Assembly: GCA_016584495.1 (NCBI GenBank)
Contig: WAID01000006.1
Coordinates: forward strand, 186,001-250,000
DNA: 64,000 nucleotides
Direction: 5' to 3'
Source: Celoporthe dispersa
Lineage: Eukaryota > Ascomycota > Sordariomycetes > Diaporthales > Cryphonectriaceae
A program made the translations under genes and the position numbers. Numbering within the stretch: the first letter of the stretch is position 1; each line of letters begins with the position of its first letter. Below, in pieces: positions 46,947 through 59,535 of this stretch. Below the pieces are notes generated by a model. That model worked only from the letters and a program-made list of their open reading frames with translations. It ran no database searches and had not been told where the DNA came from.

Positions 46947-49703
46947 TGTATACGTGTATGTGCGGGTGAGGGAGCGAGCTCGTTCGCTTATAGGCTTGTC
47001 ACGGTCGTCCGGGAGGATGAAAGGGAAGAGGACGAAGAACCAAGACAAAGGAGGCGGAGTCTCTGGCCCTGGATAGCGCCTGTGGTCTTTAGAAAGCCCG
47101 CAAGGCTGTCAGCAAAGGGTTACCTTCTGAATAAATATAACAAGTCTCCACATATCATCAGTGTCAGCCCTCTGGACTATGGCTCCAACGGGTTGGACCC
47201 ATAGCGCAGCCAGAACCGACCTCGAAGCCGGGGGACAAGAGATACAGACACATGCACAATCACACGCCGGAAAGGACAGACAGACACGGCCAAGTAAACA
47301 CAACAAGACAAGGCGGAAGCTTACCCGTTCTGGTGAGGCTAATACACACACGCGCGCGCGACGCTCGGTGGTGGAGAGGGCGGTAAAGCTGTCCGAAGCA
47401 ACAGCTTGTCGAGGCGAGGACGAGAGAAGGTGGTCGCCCGGAGAGGCTGAAGTATGGATAAAGAGCTTCTCAGCAGTAGCGAGCGCCTTCAGAGACTCTC
47501 CTGGCCAGAACAAGAGAAACACAAAAAAAAAGAAAATTGGGACGCGCCGCGAAAGCAGAGGTGAGGTGAGATTTGTGGTGGTAGAGGCAATAATCATTGG
47601 GGGGGGAGGAGGATGGTCTAATCTATGTCAGATTAGAGAGGTTGGTTGGTTTCCCCCTCCTCCCCTCCTCTACAGGGCAGAGTACCACTGTACCACCGTA
47701 CTATGGGTGATGACTGAGTGAGGAGGGGAACCCTGTCGGTTGGGCCCTGGTCCAGGCCACTCCTGTCCGGTTTGCCAGTGTACGTCCCCGCAGTTTCCGC
47801 TGGAGCTGGTTACCTACAACGGCACTATGGCGCCACCGCAGCGCTACGTACCCGTACCCAGAGCCACTGCTGTAGGGGGCCAGGTCGGGGGCCGCTGCTT
47901 GGGCAGGAGGTGCTTCGCCCACTCCCGGTGGGTAAGAAGCTCCACGCCCGCCCTGTGCAAAGGCTGCCGGCCCAGGAGATCTACAGCGGTCTTACTTTGG
48001 TACAGGGCAAGCTGATACTACCGCAAGCCCTGGAGGGGGGCGATGATGATTTGCAGGTTTCCGCATCCGCAATCCGCATATGCATCCATCAATGCCACCA
48101 CCACCCAACACCTCTTGGCTGCAACCCTTTCGCACTCACCTCTCACCAGGATGTGTGTCAACAATGCAGATGCACAGACCGGCAGCAAGCAGCAAGCAAC
48201 ACACACCACCAGCCTCCGCAGGCGTCTGTCCGGCTGTGGACGTCTCTCCCACCTGTCCATTGGCAGCAGAGCAGTATGTCACCGACGGGTATAGGGATGT
48301 CATGGTTTCATCTGCATGGTCTTATCTGGATCCATTTCTACCCATCACGATCCTGCAGCAGCAGAGCCTCGCGCATGAAAGGCCCACCCCACAACTTAGA
48401 CCGCAGCACTGCCGAGACGAGACGATGGTCCCTCCCCCCTCCCACACCGCTCACCAGAAGAGAGAGAGAGGGAGAGAGAGGCTGGACGGGACGCTGATGA
48501 TGGTGTTGAGCATGTGCTGTAACCCTGTCCTCACACAGCCACAATGAACTCGAAATCCGAGGAAACCTAGACATGGCAGTCGGAGGGGGCTCGGTAAGAC
48601 CTTGGCAGCGAGTACGTGCTGCTGCTGAGGAACAGCCATCCCCCTCCTCCCACCCTCAGAAGAGAGGGAGAGGGAGTCCACAGGCAAGCCGACCAGGAAA
48701 AGAACGACAGGCGCAAAAGGACACAACAAAATTGTCTCTCTGTTGCTTGCAAGCAACCAACCACACGAAGGATTGCTGGTCCTATCCGAGACAGGTTTAC
48801 AGCTCCGGGTTGGCGATGAACTGGTCAGATTTGGCTGACTTAATAAGGCAACCTCTGCCGCCGGGCACATCTGCCGTCATACTAATGGTATCCATCTGTG
48901 GACGGGGTCGCCTCCTCCTCCTCCTCCTCCTCCTCCTCCTCCTCCAGCAGCTCTCTTTTCCAAGGTCCAAGGTCAGAGCAGCATGCGATCGTCGCCGCCC
49001 ATGGGCTGCTAGCCGAGGGGGAGGTGCACGCCCTGCGAAGCTCGTCCCGTCTCAGTGTCGCACTGCCAAGTCGTCTCGATGGTGCCATTGGGGGCGATAC
49101 GGTAGGGCTGAACATGCATTGTGACTTGGCTGCATCCGATCGTTAGTTTAGTATACGCCACCCCGTCCTACTACTATGGTACCCGTGCCGGCGCCCTGGA
49201 GCGATCGGCAGACTGAGGAGAGAAGAGGCAGCAGAGATGGTGGTTGGCTGGAAATCTCGACACCATCGGCTCGTGGAGCAAAGGGCCAGACCCGACAGAA
49301 ACTTGGTCTATCGTTCGTCGCTGGTAGTAGCAAGAGAGGCAAGCAGCCCACCCCCATCCGCCATCCAACAAAGGACCGGATGCACCGGCCACTACGGCTC
49401 GACTCAACTCACTCAGCGTGGGGGATAGACAGGCTGCCGAGTCGAGTCCATCCATGGTTCTCTTCTCTATAAGCCAATCCAAATCTACAAGGCTGGGTAT
49501 CACATATCCCCTTTCTCTTTCTCCCCTTTCCCTCCCCTACCCCAAAAGGTCTCTTGTCTATGATGATCGCTCTCTCTCTCAAGCCCCCACGGCTTCTTGA
49601 AAAGACATCCAGGACGCCCAAAAAAAGTACATATCCGCTTAAAACCATGTCCCGCCCTTGTGTGTGTGTGTGCGCGCGCGTGTGTGTGTATGGCGAGGTT
49701 GGC
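46814..49703. other. Gap upstream of MAP kinase
   Basis: Its first part is probably the kinase promoter and leader. It includes (GT)n at 46914-46941, a (TCC)n run at 48911-48943 and an exact copy of the dispersed 12-mer (49171-49182). No gene is recognised. Confidence 0.45.
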
Positions 49704-50287
49704 TCACTCCTCGGGAGGCGTGATGTCCGGGAAGACGTCCTTGAGGAAGTTCCTCGTGAACCGTATACACTGCTGATATGTCGTCTCGAAACCGTCGATT
49801 CCTCCATACCAAGGGTCCTGGACGATCTCGGCCTTGCCAGTGCCGGAGAACTCGCCAAACAGCATCACCTTGGCCCTGGCCTCGGGCTTGTTCTTGTGCA
49901 TACGCTCGAGGTCGCGGAGGTTGTTTCGATCCATGGCGAAAATGTAGTCGAAATTGTCAAAATCCTTGATGTGTACCTGCAACAGGGGGAGGGGGGGCAA
50001 GCCCTTTCTTTAGTACCTGCTGCCTCTGTCTTCTTCCTTAAAAGGGCGGGCGTACCTTGCGCGCGGCGTGCACGTAGTCCGTGATGCCATGCTTCTCCAG
50101 CGTGTCCATAGTCCTATCATCCGGGTCGTCGCCGACGTGGTACGCGCCCGTCCCGCAGCTGTCCAGCTTCTTCACCAGGCCTTCGTAGGGGGGGCTTGGA
50201 CGTGGCGCTCTGGAAGACACCCTCCGCCATGGTCGAGCGGCAGATGTTGCCCAGGCAGACAAACAGGACCGATACCGGTTCAGGCAT
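49704..50287 (-). CDS. LTP1: Low-molecular-weight protein tyrosine phosphatase
   Basis: Small cysteine phosphatase of the cytosol. Exon 1 is 50287-50056, the intron 50055-49977 (donor GTACGC), exon 2 49976-49704. The P-loop is intact: VCLGNICRST has Cys, Arg and Ser in the C-X5-R-S/T pattern, close to the N terminus. The general-acid loop is QDPWYGG. Also visible are DSCGTGAYHVGDDPDDRT and DFDNFDYIFAMD. At 50188-50194 there are seven G (seven C on the coding strand) where six would keep the frame between SATSKPP and YEGLVKKLD. This is a typical homopolymer slip. About 167 residues if corrected, the family norm. The yeast gene symbol is used by similarity. Confidence 0.92.
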
Positions 50288-52715
50288 TGTGTCGAGCTGA
50301 GCTGGCTGCGGGCGTATTGGGAAGCAGAGCAGGTGAGAGAGAGGGACGGGACGGGACTCTTTTGGGCAAGGCCGGCTTCTGCCTCACAACAAAACACACG
50401 TATACACACAGCTGATAGGAGTGTTGTCGTGGGTGGTGCCTGTCAGTCTTGTCGGAGGTGGTGGCGGGAGATATTTAGGTAGGCCTCGACCTGAAATGCT
50501 CAGGTTCAAGGGAGAACTGCCCCGCAGCGATGAGATCAGCGCTCCAAAAAAAGAGGCAGACTAACAAGAAAACCCAAGTAATAGTAGACATTTTTTCAGG
50601 GTGGGGCACAGCCAATGAATGCAGGTGCCCATATTACGTCCCTCCTGATTAAATGAAGGAGCGAGCCGACAACTCACCAGGCACGTACAGTCCTCTTACC
50701 ATCTCAATTGCATTCCATCAAACTCCCTCCCTCCCTCCCCCCCCAAAAGGAACGCATGATGGACTGCACGTTGTCCACAGGAGCAGCCAGTCTCTCTTCC
50801 CTCTTCCAGCAAACCAAGAAAACCACAGGCTCTCTTCCCTCCTCTGAGCAGCGACGTTCAGCGCAGCGCCCAAGAAAAAAGAAAAAAAGAAGAAAAAAAA
50901 GAGACAGAGAGAGAGAGAGAGAGAGAATGGTGATCTCGCTTGTACGCATAGGCCCTCCGCCGGCGACGCCATAAGACCAGACCCTTCCCAGGAGCGAGCG
51001 CCCCAACAGGATAGAAAATCGAGGCAAAGGTGGTCGGATTGGGTTGGCGAAGCCCGCCTGGAAAGTTTGATGGCCAGTGCCATCCAGGCAAGCCCCTGAG
51101 CTGTCAGGACCAACAACATCTGCAGCTGTCCTCCTCATGAATCTTGTCCCAGTCCCAGGGACAAAGTATATACGGTGTACATTCACTGGGTGCGAGGCAG
51201 TCTGGTCGTCGGTTTGTGGACACTTCCTTCACGGCAGCGGCTATTACCTCATTAATTTCTCGTTTCTTGTTTCTCCGAGATCCGTTTCTTGCCTTCCCTC
51301 CTCCTCTCGGGGGAAATGAAACCTCAATTTTTTGTCTTTTTTTTTTTTAATTCTTTTCTTTTCCATTCATCCTTCACCCCTCTCCCCTGTTCTGGCCCTG
51401 TCTCGACCAAAGCCCCAGTTTTTTTTTCTTTTCTTTTCTTTCTCCTCTTCTTTCTGAACCCTCAGCCTTGTCGAACAGTGTCTCACGTTGTCACTCCGCG
51501 GGGACCTTTCAAGACGTGGTCCACTGTGGAGATCGGGAGAGGATCGGGCTGGGCTGAACTTCTGCGCTGCCTTCACCCATCATTAAGTACTCCTGTGGTC
51601 TGGCCCTGGTTACATTGGTACATACTAGGCTGTGGTACTTGTGTTCTCCACCCCTGACCAAGATCGCATTTCCCAGGCTTTCTTTATTGGGCTACGGCAA
51701 CGTTGTTGGTTGGGACATGGAACGGTGTGTGGATCGACGTCGGTTTCAACGTCCAGCATCTCTGATCCTGTTGTACTTGTTTTCAGCTCTTTCGAAAAAC
51801 TTTTCCTAGTCTTGCTGGTATGCGCCACTGCACTCGGAGACTCGCCTTGCCACTGCCCTGAACTGCGTATAATGCCTCAACCTTGATTACTCCCTGTGAC
51901 AGGCTACACGTGTATTGCCTTGGCTGGTGCAAAGGTGTAGACCATGATAGTCACATCTGTGCCTGGCCGTGTCTGCTTCTCCCTGACTCGGAGTCTCCTG
52001 CTCTCGCTCTTCCGGTGAGGCCCTACACTAGACACAGACACACACATATACACACAGACCTCGTCCGGGGCATCCAGGGAACTGTCCTCTGGGCATGATG
52101 GCAAGATTCTCCGGCGCTTGAGAGTCTTGGGCGGCGGAGGAGGAGGTTCGCCTCCTTCTCGAGCCCTTTTCCGACTCGTAGCCCTGCATTAGGGGATGTC
52201 AGGAAGAAAGGGGAAGAGGGGGGGGAAACCCCCCATCTTGACGGCCTCAGAGACCAAGCTCGCCGCTATGACAATTAATCTATCGTAGCATTTTTTTTTT
52301 TTTAAGGCTCACGGCCAGTGCCGGTGTCACTGTTCAAGTATCCGCTTCCACTTCCCCTTTCCGATGGTCTAGGCTCGCCCGGGACTCCGGCTTCATGACA
52401 TGGAACATGGGACATGTGGGACGTGGTTCTATCCTCAGGATCCAGTCTTCTCTCGCCCTACTTGTTACCATCAACAAACCCCGGCGGGATGCTCGATCGA
52501 GGTACTATGTATTACAGATAAATAGTGCCCACTCTTGCTTTGCTCCCTGCCCCCCCCCCTCCCCATCTCTCTCTCGACTGGAGGATCGAATCCCTTCTCT
52601 TCAACCCTGTGACCCTCATTTATTATCATTTGATCCTTTGGCTCTACTTCCCTCCGTCCTCATCATCACTCTTTTGACGGTATTAGTACAGCTGATCTGC
52701 GGCCACACGACGCGA

Positions 52716-52753
<38 letters not shown>

Positions 52754-52857
52754 CCTTCACCACATCCACTACATTACATACAGACCAAGTCGGAATACCA
52801 CACAGCCCTGTAGCTACCCCTACAGCCCACACAGAGACACTTCCAACAACGCCCAAC
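50288..52857. other. Gap, no gene recognised
   Basis: Purine and pyrimidine runs (50875-50930, 51340-51450), T12 at 52292-52303, and a (CT)n tract (52719-52748) close before the CFEM gene. Confidence 0.45.
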
Positions 52858-53408
52858 ATGCAGTTCAAGAACATCGCTCTCGCTGGCCTCCTCGGCCTGG
52901 CCTCGGCAGCCTCCTCCGACTCCAACGTCACCGCCATCGCATCCCAGCTACCCTCATGCGCCACCTCGTGCCTCACCACCGGGGCTGCCTCTGCAGGCTG
53001 CAGCGCAACCGACTATTCCTGCCAGTGTGACAACAAGGCTACCATCGAGACCAATGCCACCTCGTGTCTGACCACCTCGTGCTCCGTGACCGACATCACC
53101 AGTAAGTATCCTCCAGCTGGCAATATCTCCAGGCCAACCCGTAACTAACCTCTTTTCTCACCCTCCTAGCCACCGAAAAGGTCGTGACCGAGATCTGCGA
53201 GGAGGTCAGCGGCAACACCACATCTTCTTCCACGGCGTCCAACTCGTCCTCTTCCACCACGGGCACCAGCACCGGCACCAACTCATCAGCCACCTCCTCC
53301 GCCTCGTCGTCCTCCACCTCCACCTCCAGCTCTGCTGGCGGCCGGCCAGAGCTCTACGGGCTCGCCTGGGCTGCTGTTGCTGGACTCGCTGGCCTGCTGG
53401 TCCTCTAA
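52858..53408 (+). CDS. GPI-anchored CFEM-domain protein
   Basis: A cell-surface protein; CFEM domains can bind haem or act in host interaction. Exons are 52858-53101 and 53170-53408, with a 68-bp intron (GTAAGT...CCTAG). A 17-residue signal peptide ends ASAAS. The CFEM domain carries eight Cys in the expected order: SCATSC, GC, SCQC, SC, SC and IC, the last in exon 2. A Ser/Thr-rich stalk of about 50 residues follows. The hydrophobic end (ELYGLAWAAVAGLAGLLVL) after a Ser-Ala-Gly-Gly site fits GPI attachment. The short length (160 residues) is typical. No frame problem is seen. Haem binding cannot be judged because the key Asp is not certain. Confidence 0.92.
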
Positions 53409-53888
53409 GCTGGCTCGCCTCTATGTGTACCAAATCCATCCATCCTGAACTGCATATAGACAGTCCTTCATTATCTCTTCAATAACCTGATGGACAAATA
53501 AGGAGAAAAAGAGAGGATGACCCTATTCACATGTCGGCCGGCAGGTGGGGGACTATTCTGAGAGCTATAAACATCCAGCTTTGGACAGCTCAAGGTGGAA
53601 GCTTTTTTTTTTTTGTTCTTTCTGAGTGACGGGATAAATGATTAACCATACACAGTGGCTGGAGCCCACTTGCTGGCTGGGAACCCTTTTGTAGATGACA
53701 AGAGTGACCGTTCAGAATGATTAGAATGACACAAGATGTTTTTCTTTGGTTGCAACGAGCTAAAAAAGAAAAAAAAAGAAAAGAAAGAAATTGTGTATAA
53801 TGCCTCTGATATGATCAGCTTCTATCCTATTCTATATGTTCTCTAGTTTCTTCTTTCTATTTGGATCTGACTGCTGTGAGTTGACAAC
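53409..53888. other. Convergent gap
   Basis: AT-rich, with T and A runs. No feature is seen. Confidence 0.4.
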
Positions 53889-55028
53889 CTAGCCAGGGTA
53901 GAACCGACCCAGGGCGCCGTCCTCACCGCCATCAAACAGCCCATTGAGCCCGTCCAGCGCAGCAAATCGTTCTGCAAACTTCATGCCCTCCCTCCTCCGC
54001 GACTCGACCTGCCTCCAGCCACACCCGCCCTCTTCCTCCCCCCTCGCCTGTCTGGCCGCCCAGGTCCTCTTCCACAATCTCGTCCCACACCTCGTTCGTG
54101 CCCCCTATCCAGCCCCCCGGCCGGTCAGGCAAGAGGCCGCTCTTCTGCAGCAGGATTGCGGGGTGCACCGTGAACCGCCCCACCTTGAACACGTACTTGC
54201 TCACCGCAGTGGCGATGACATGCCTCTCGAGCTCCTTCGCCTCGGACCCCGTCAGCCCGGCCGTCTTGTTGTTCTTTCGGAGCGGGCCAAACCAGCCCTC
54301 GCTCCCATTGTCCCACGCGGTCGGCCTGACTTTGTCCTTGGCCACAAAGTGCGTAACAAGATACACCCACTTCCGATCCCAGGCCAGCACCCGCGTCCAC
54401 ATCTCATACCCCTGCAGCACAGCGACCTCCCTCCGAAACGAACAGAACACAGCCCCCAGCCCGACCGCCATGCCGCCCTTGGCGAGCTCGCCGTCTCCCG
54501 TGCGGACACACTGCGTCTCGGCGTTGCGGGCGATGGCGTCCATGCCGGGCCGCAGGAGGTGCGAGACGCAGTGGGACCGGGCGACGTCGAGGTCGCTGAA
54601 GTAGGTGGAGTTTGACTTGTGGAGGTTGTAGTCCGTCTCGGGGAGGGAGTTGTAGGAGGAGGTGATGGAGTAGTGGAAGAGCATGCGCGGGTGGAGGCGG
54701 GCGGGGCGGAGGTAGGGGAGGTGCTGGCGGGTTATGGCGGCCAGGACGCGGTACTGCAATTGTGTCGAAGGTAGGGATGTCAGCCGGGCTGTTCATCCAA
54801 AAGTGGCCGTTGGATGGGCAGGAGGCTACATACCGTCCACATGAAGGGCATGCTCTTGTAGTTGGTCAGCACAAAGATGGCCAGCAGGATCCGGCTTGTC
54901 CGCCCAGGCCCCGTGACAAACTTCAACATGATCGTCTTCCAGTCGACGTGCGCAAGAGACAGGCCCGCCACAGCTGCCGAGCCCATGCCCAGCGGGAGTA
55001 TGTAGCCGAGGGCGTTTGCGGAGGCCAT
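53889..55028 (-). CDS. THEM6-like thioesterase-fold membrane protein, with a shift
   Basis: A hot-dog-fold (4HBT_2) protein related to animal THEM6 and often labelled capsule polysaccharide biosynthesis protein in fungi; activity unproven. Exon 1 is 55028-54834, the intron 54833-54754 (donor GTATGT), exon 2 from 54753. An N-terminal hydrophobic segment (LGYILPLGMGSAAVAGLSL) precedes VTGPGRTSRILLAIFVL. The core has ETDYNLHKSNSTYFSDLDVAR, GAVFCSFRREVAVLQGYEMW, RVLAWDRKWVYLVTHFV and SKYVFKVGRFTVHP. Near 54038-54043 (C6; G6 on the coding strand) the frame must move by one to enter the natural ending with GMKFAERFAALDGL and a stop at 53889. Without the shift the tail is unlike the family. Confidence 0.82.
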
Positions 55029-55127
55029 CTTTTGCTCGTCTGCTGTTCCCTTTTGGTCCGTCCTCCTCTGTCCTTGCCTGCCCTGCCCTGGCTCCTGCTT
55101 GTCTTCTCCGCCCACGGGCTAGTCTCC

Positions 55128-55355
55128 CTACGACCACTGCGCCTTCGCGGGAGGCTTCTGCTGCCGCGGGCCCCGGGGTCTGTCGTGTGGGCTGGGTGCG
55201 AAGAGGAGCAGCGCGATGCGCCGTCGCAGGGCGCCCAGCAGCAGCACGACGACGACGACGACCCAGAGGGGCACGGAGCGCAGGATGCAGGTGAGCGTCG
55301 TCCCGCACCTGGAGAGGAGGGATGCCGAGGAGGACGAGGAAGAAGGGTAAGGCAT
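55128..55355 (-). CDS. Possible 75-residue membrane protein or upstream ORF
   Basis: A short open frame 100 bp upstream of the thioesterase-like gene, same strand. It has one strong hydrophobic segment (VPLWVVVVVVLLLGAL) followed by Arg residues and a Pro/basic tail. It could be an independent small gene, an upstream ORF in the leader of the next gene, or chance in GC-rich DNA. No family is recognised. Confidence 0.25.
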   Translation of the reverse strand: MPYPSSSSSSASLLSRCGTTLTCILRSVPLWVVVVVVLLLGALRRRIALLLFAPSPHDRPRGPRQQKPPAKAQWS

Positions 55356-56798
55356 GCAAGTCTCGGGTGTGAGCCGTGCTGAGGCCAGATCTTGAGTGCT
55401 CAGGCGGGATGATCAGGTACGTCTGCAGCTCTGTCGAGGCTGTTGGTCGGCATTGCTGGGTGAAGCTTGAGCAAGTGCAGGAGCCTCGGTGTGGGGGAGC
55501 TCCTGCTGTGGGACTTGGTGTAATCCGTACCTGGGGAAGCTGCAGTGTTGAGGACAGGGGGGGGCCGCTAAGCAACCCAATTTGTCTATTAGGTTAGGTA
55601 CTTACTTAATCTGGTAAGTCCAGCCACTCACCCAGCCTGGCCGAGAGCGCCTTACTTTCAAGTCTCTCATTTTCAAGTCTCTCATGACATGTTGACACCA
55701 AAACAGCCTTGATGAGGCGTACTCTTACCCAGTCCGGAACATGCAATGGAGCCCAGTATCTTGTTCAAGTATTCTGTGGAAATGCCATGACAGCACCTGG
55801 TATGCCTTGTTAGAGGATTAATGTAGATGCTGCGTTCTCATCGTGAGTCTCTTGGCCTTTGCACGCCTGCCTCACTCTTCCTGCTCACTTCACAGAAGAC
55901 AAAAGCTGAAGCCGAGTCGGGTCAAACCAAGCAATGACCATAGTCCTGGCTGCATCAACAGCAAACCATGTGCGAACTCCAGGCCGTATGAAGTATTATT
56001 AATACTCCCTTCTCTAAGAAATACCGTTGCAACACTTCCTACATACAGTCGTCATGGCCGAAGACAGAAAGAAATGAAAAGCAGGAAAATGCTTCAGCGG
56101 TCAGACATGTCAGGTCACAAGTGAAACGCCGAGGTGCCTACTCAAGAAGTCGATGCGCGAGACTGTGGCGCAGAGGAGCAACTCATAACTGCGGTGTCCT
56201 GTCCGGTGCCTGGGGCCGAGGCGCGCGCGACAGCTGAGGACGGGGTGTTGGATTTCAGATGACGAATCAATCAACCTTTACAGCGATCGATGCGAAAATG
56301 ATGATGCCTCCAGGTGAATAGATGACTGCTCGGTAGGTAATCCCAAAACTTGGCACACCCCCTTTGCGAGGCTGGTTCGCTGCTTCATCTGAAAGTATGC
56401 GCAGAATGAAACGACACCCACCATTGGACGAAGTTCGAAGGGCCGCTGAGCACGAGCATCATGAAACCTCACCTCCAAATACAGTAATTCTTGTATGATT
56501 TGACCGCTGTCAGGCCACCGGAGTCAGGCTCGCCCGTCTGGTAAATTCATTTTCTTGAGCGTGGCCAAGTCTCTGCATAAATATTTATAGGCCAGGTTGT
56601 AGCCAGTGTTTTTCTTTTTTTTGTTCTCTCCTCGGCGATCATCTTGCCATACTCATTAACCCTCTGGCGATAGTCTCCGACCTCGAGCGACCTGGCCAGT
56701 CCATCTGAACGAGCTGGGCTCGATAATTACTTGTGATCAATACCCAACCCAAAAAACAGAAAAATATTGAACCCGGATCTCACACAAATTCACCCATC
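55356..56798. other. Gap, no gene recognised
   Basis: Lower GC than the coding areas, with no repeats of note. It includes the HsbA-like promoter: T-rich at about 56608-56630 and CA-rich just before the ATG. Confidence 0.45.
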
Positions 56799-57521
56799 AT
56801 GAAGACCGTCGCATCACTCACCACCCTCGCCCTCGCGGCCTCCACTGTGGCTGCCCAGGAGGTGTGGGATCCTCTCCCCAACAAGCGAGACGTCGCTACG
56901 ATCAAGAGCGTCATCACACAGGCCACCAACGCCCTCACGACCCTCGACACCACCGTCAAGGCCTTCAACGGCCAGGACTTCACCCAGCTCGCCACCGACG
57001 CCGCCAACCTCAAGACGGTCCTGACCCAGGGCACATCACAGATCCAGGCCACAACGGCCATCACGGCACAGGACGCCGTCACCCTCCAGAGCTCACTGTC
57101 GCCGGTCCAGACGGCCGCCACGGACCTCTCTTCCGACCTCGTCGCCAAGAAGCCGCAGATCCAGCAGGCCAGCCTCTGCGACATCGTGCAGCAGCAGACC
57201 ACCGATATCGGCAGCGCCGCCAACAGCCTCATCTCCGCCACCGTGTCAAAGGTCCCGTCGAACCTGCAGGCCGTCGCCACCCAGCTCACGGGGCAGTTTA
57301 CCGGCCAGCTGACGGCCCTCTCGGGCCAGTTTGCGGCTGGGAACTGTACCAACGCGGCCGGGGGGTCCGCTGCGGCGGCCGGGATCGCCTTCAGCAACAG
57401 CAGCACAGCCGCCTCGAGCACGACTAGCAGCACGACCGACAAGACTTCTGCATCTTCGAGCAATGCTGCTGGTGCTCTGGGCGTCATGATGGCAGTTGCT
57501 GCTGTGTTTATGATGCTGTAG
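56799..57521 (+). CDS. HsbA-like cell-wall protein with GPI signal
   Basis: Similar to hydrophobic surface-binding protein A and the Mp1-type antigenic galactomannoproteins of moulds. The ATG at 56799 begins a signal peptide (TVASLTTLALAASTVAA). The body is an all-helical repeat-poor domain rich in Thr, Ala and Gln with few charges (KSVITQATNALTTLDTTVKAF; QQQTTDIGSAANSLISATVS). A single Cys pair is visible (SLCDIV and AGNCTN). A Ser/Thr/Ala stalk and a hydrophobic end (GALGVMMAVAAVFMML) suggest GPI anchoring. The family binds hydrophobic surfaces or lipids and can help recruit lytic enzymes. Single exon, 240 residues, no frame problem. Confidence 0.88.
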   Translation: MKTVASLTTLALAASTVAAQEVWDPLPNKRDVATIKSVITQATNALTTLDTTVKAFNGQDFTQLATDAANLKTVLTQGTSQIQATTAITAQDAVTLQSSLSPVQTAATDLSSDLVAKKPQIQQASLCDIVQQQTTDIGSAANSLISATVSKVPSNLQAVATQLTGQFTGQLTALSGQFAAGNCTNAAGGSAAAAGIAFSNSSTAASSTTSSTTDKTSASSSNAAGALGVMMAVAAVFMML

Positions 57522-58074
57522 ATACCGAACATCAGCTCCGGCACGTGACGGAGAAATAGCATGGAGAGAGAGAGCAGCCTAGGTTGTATAGTGGCCAGCT
57601 TCTGGTTGGAAAACTTTGTTTATGTATTGCTGGAGGACTGGTTCTTATCCTTCTGCTGACTTGGGAAGAAGGAGAGCATGGACAGTCGAGCCTGGCGCAC
57701 TGGTATTGCGCATTGTAAATAAGAAAGATCCGTTTGAGAGTGAACATGATATTTTCAAACACACCAGTCACTTTCTCGTGTCACAATTGTGTAGTAATTA
57801 TCATCTACTAGCAGTGACCTGGTTTCGAAGCCAGGTCAAGCAGCCAGAAAAAGATAACTTGAAATGCATATATTGAAATTCAGAAAGAACAAGAGCTAAT
57901 ATCGAGACCTGCTCGTAGGCTCTGAACCCAGAGTGCGATAGATAAACACATAATTACTTCCAAGGCATTACACCCGTCTATACGGTCTTGACCTCTAAAA
58001 TCTACCAGGTAGGTAATTCTGACACCTCTTTAGTTGCTCCCCGACAGATGTGATACAGTTGTCATCACCTGTAA
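57522..58074. other. Gap, no feature seen
   Basis: AT-rich convergent region between the HsbA-like and KP4-like genes. Confidence 0.4.
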
Positions 58075-58901
58075 TCACCTGTCAGCCATTGCTGTGGTTT
58101 TGTTTTCTTGGGGAGGAAGAGACGGTTGTGTAAACATACAAAAGGGACTACCAACGTAGTTGGACGTCAGGATTCCATCAGACGGAGAGTTGCTGCCCTG
58201 ATCCACAAAGTGAATCGGAACAGAGCCACAGGTCGAGCACCCATGCTCGCCAAGCGCATCGACCAGGCTCCGGATCGACTCGAGCGTAAGGGTCGCTCCG
58301 TCGGCCATGCCCTGCGGGAACAGACAGACACCACCGGTCCCGATGTGGACGTTGGATGACAGGCTGAGAGACCCCGAGGCCCCGTCAAAGTCACCCCCAA
58401 CATCGGCGCCCACTGAGATGGAGGCTGAGGTGCCGATGCAAACGACGTGATCGCCGTTGGAATACGTCGTGCCCTCGTCGATGGTGGTTGCATTGAGAAC
58501 GTCGTGCCAGAGCTGTGGTTTTGAACATTGGTCAGCAGATGCCTGACAATAGCCTCTGGCGACCCTCGAGGCCTGCTACCCTGTGAAGCCTTGTCCACTT
58601 TGCTGGAGGTGATATGTCATCCCAACCAGGCTGTACTGATAGTTCAAGCAGCCGTGGGGAGTCAGTTATTGGTCATTACCTGGAGGATGTTGATCCCTTG
58701 ATTATCTATTATCCGCCTGTTAGAAAACCTCACAAACACTTCTCTGGAAGAGAGGGATGGAGAGGATGCGATTTTGAAAGACGTACTCTCGATGGTGGCA
58801 AAAGGGCAGAGGCCAGAGCCACGACAGTTGATTCCCAGGGCCGAGCCGGTCGGGACGAGGGAGGCTGCGCTTAGGAGAAGAGCTGTCTTGAGTGAAAACA
58901 T
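58075..58901 (-). CDS. KP4 killer-toxin-like secreted protein
   Basis: Resembles the KP4 family first known from Ustilago killer toxins, which block calcium channels; chromosomal homologues occur in many ascomycetes and their role is unclear. Three exons on the minus strand: 58901-58787, 58705-58680 (26 nt) and 58512-58075; introns have GTACGT and GTAATG donors. A signal peptide of about 20 residues precedes the mature start GINCRGSGLC. Later Cys residues lie in VVCIG, GVCLF and CSTCGSVP, with the Gly-rich middle expected of the fold. The tail beyond the SVP motif is longer than in the classic toxin, so a further unseen intron near the end is possible. No frame break is needed. Activity should not be assumed. 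Confidence 0.8.
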
Positions 58902-59535
58902 GATGACCTTGCGACGATAAGGAAGGCAAGAGAAGAAGAAGAAGAAGTAAAGTAGGAGCAACAATTTCGAGATCACGATCTACGCTCTCAAGGTGATTAA
59001 CTGCTGGCAGGTTTATTTTCGACTTGGTAGAACTCTTGTGACCTGGGATCGTAGGAAGAAAAGAAGAAGGGGAAAAAAAGAGATCGTGAAGAATAGCTTT
59101 CTTTTATACATTGCCCGAGATGTCGACATTCCGTCTCCTTGCCCAGGCTGTCCACTCGAAACCTGACTAGGCCGTGCAAGAAGAGGGTAATTCTAGCCCC
59201 TGGCGCCAGATATCAAGAAAGAGGATTACGCGATTGGACACGATGCTTCGTTGTCGCAAGCCTCTGGAATTCTGCAGCCCGTGTTCGACTTGCGAAGGTT
59301 AGACTTAAGCTTGAAACTGGTCCATGGGTGGCCGCTTATCCACGTAGGCCTCTTTTCACCCGGGCGCCCGTCTTGCACCAGGCCTCCTTGCTCAGGGCTC
59401 TGCCGAGGTGAAAGCATCGGGATTCCACATCGGGACCACCATCAAGACCACCAGATCAATACAGTAATAATTCACACCCATCTACTTCCAATCCGAAGCA
59501 GCTCGGAGCGGCTGCGTGTAATTTAGAGCACAGCC
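58902..59535. other. Gap, no feature seen
   Basis: Promoter of the KP4-like gene and downstream region of the small cysteine-rich candidate. GAA repeats lie at 58932-58946. Confidence 0.4.
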
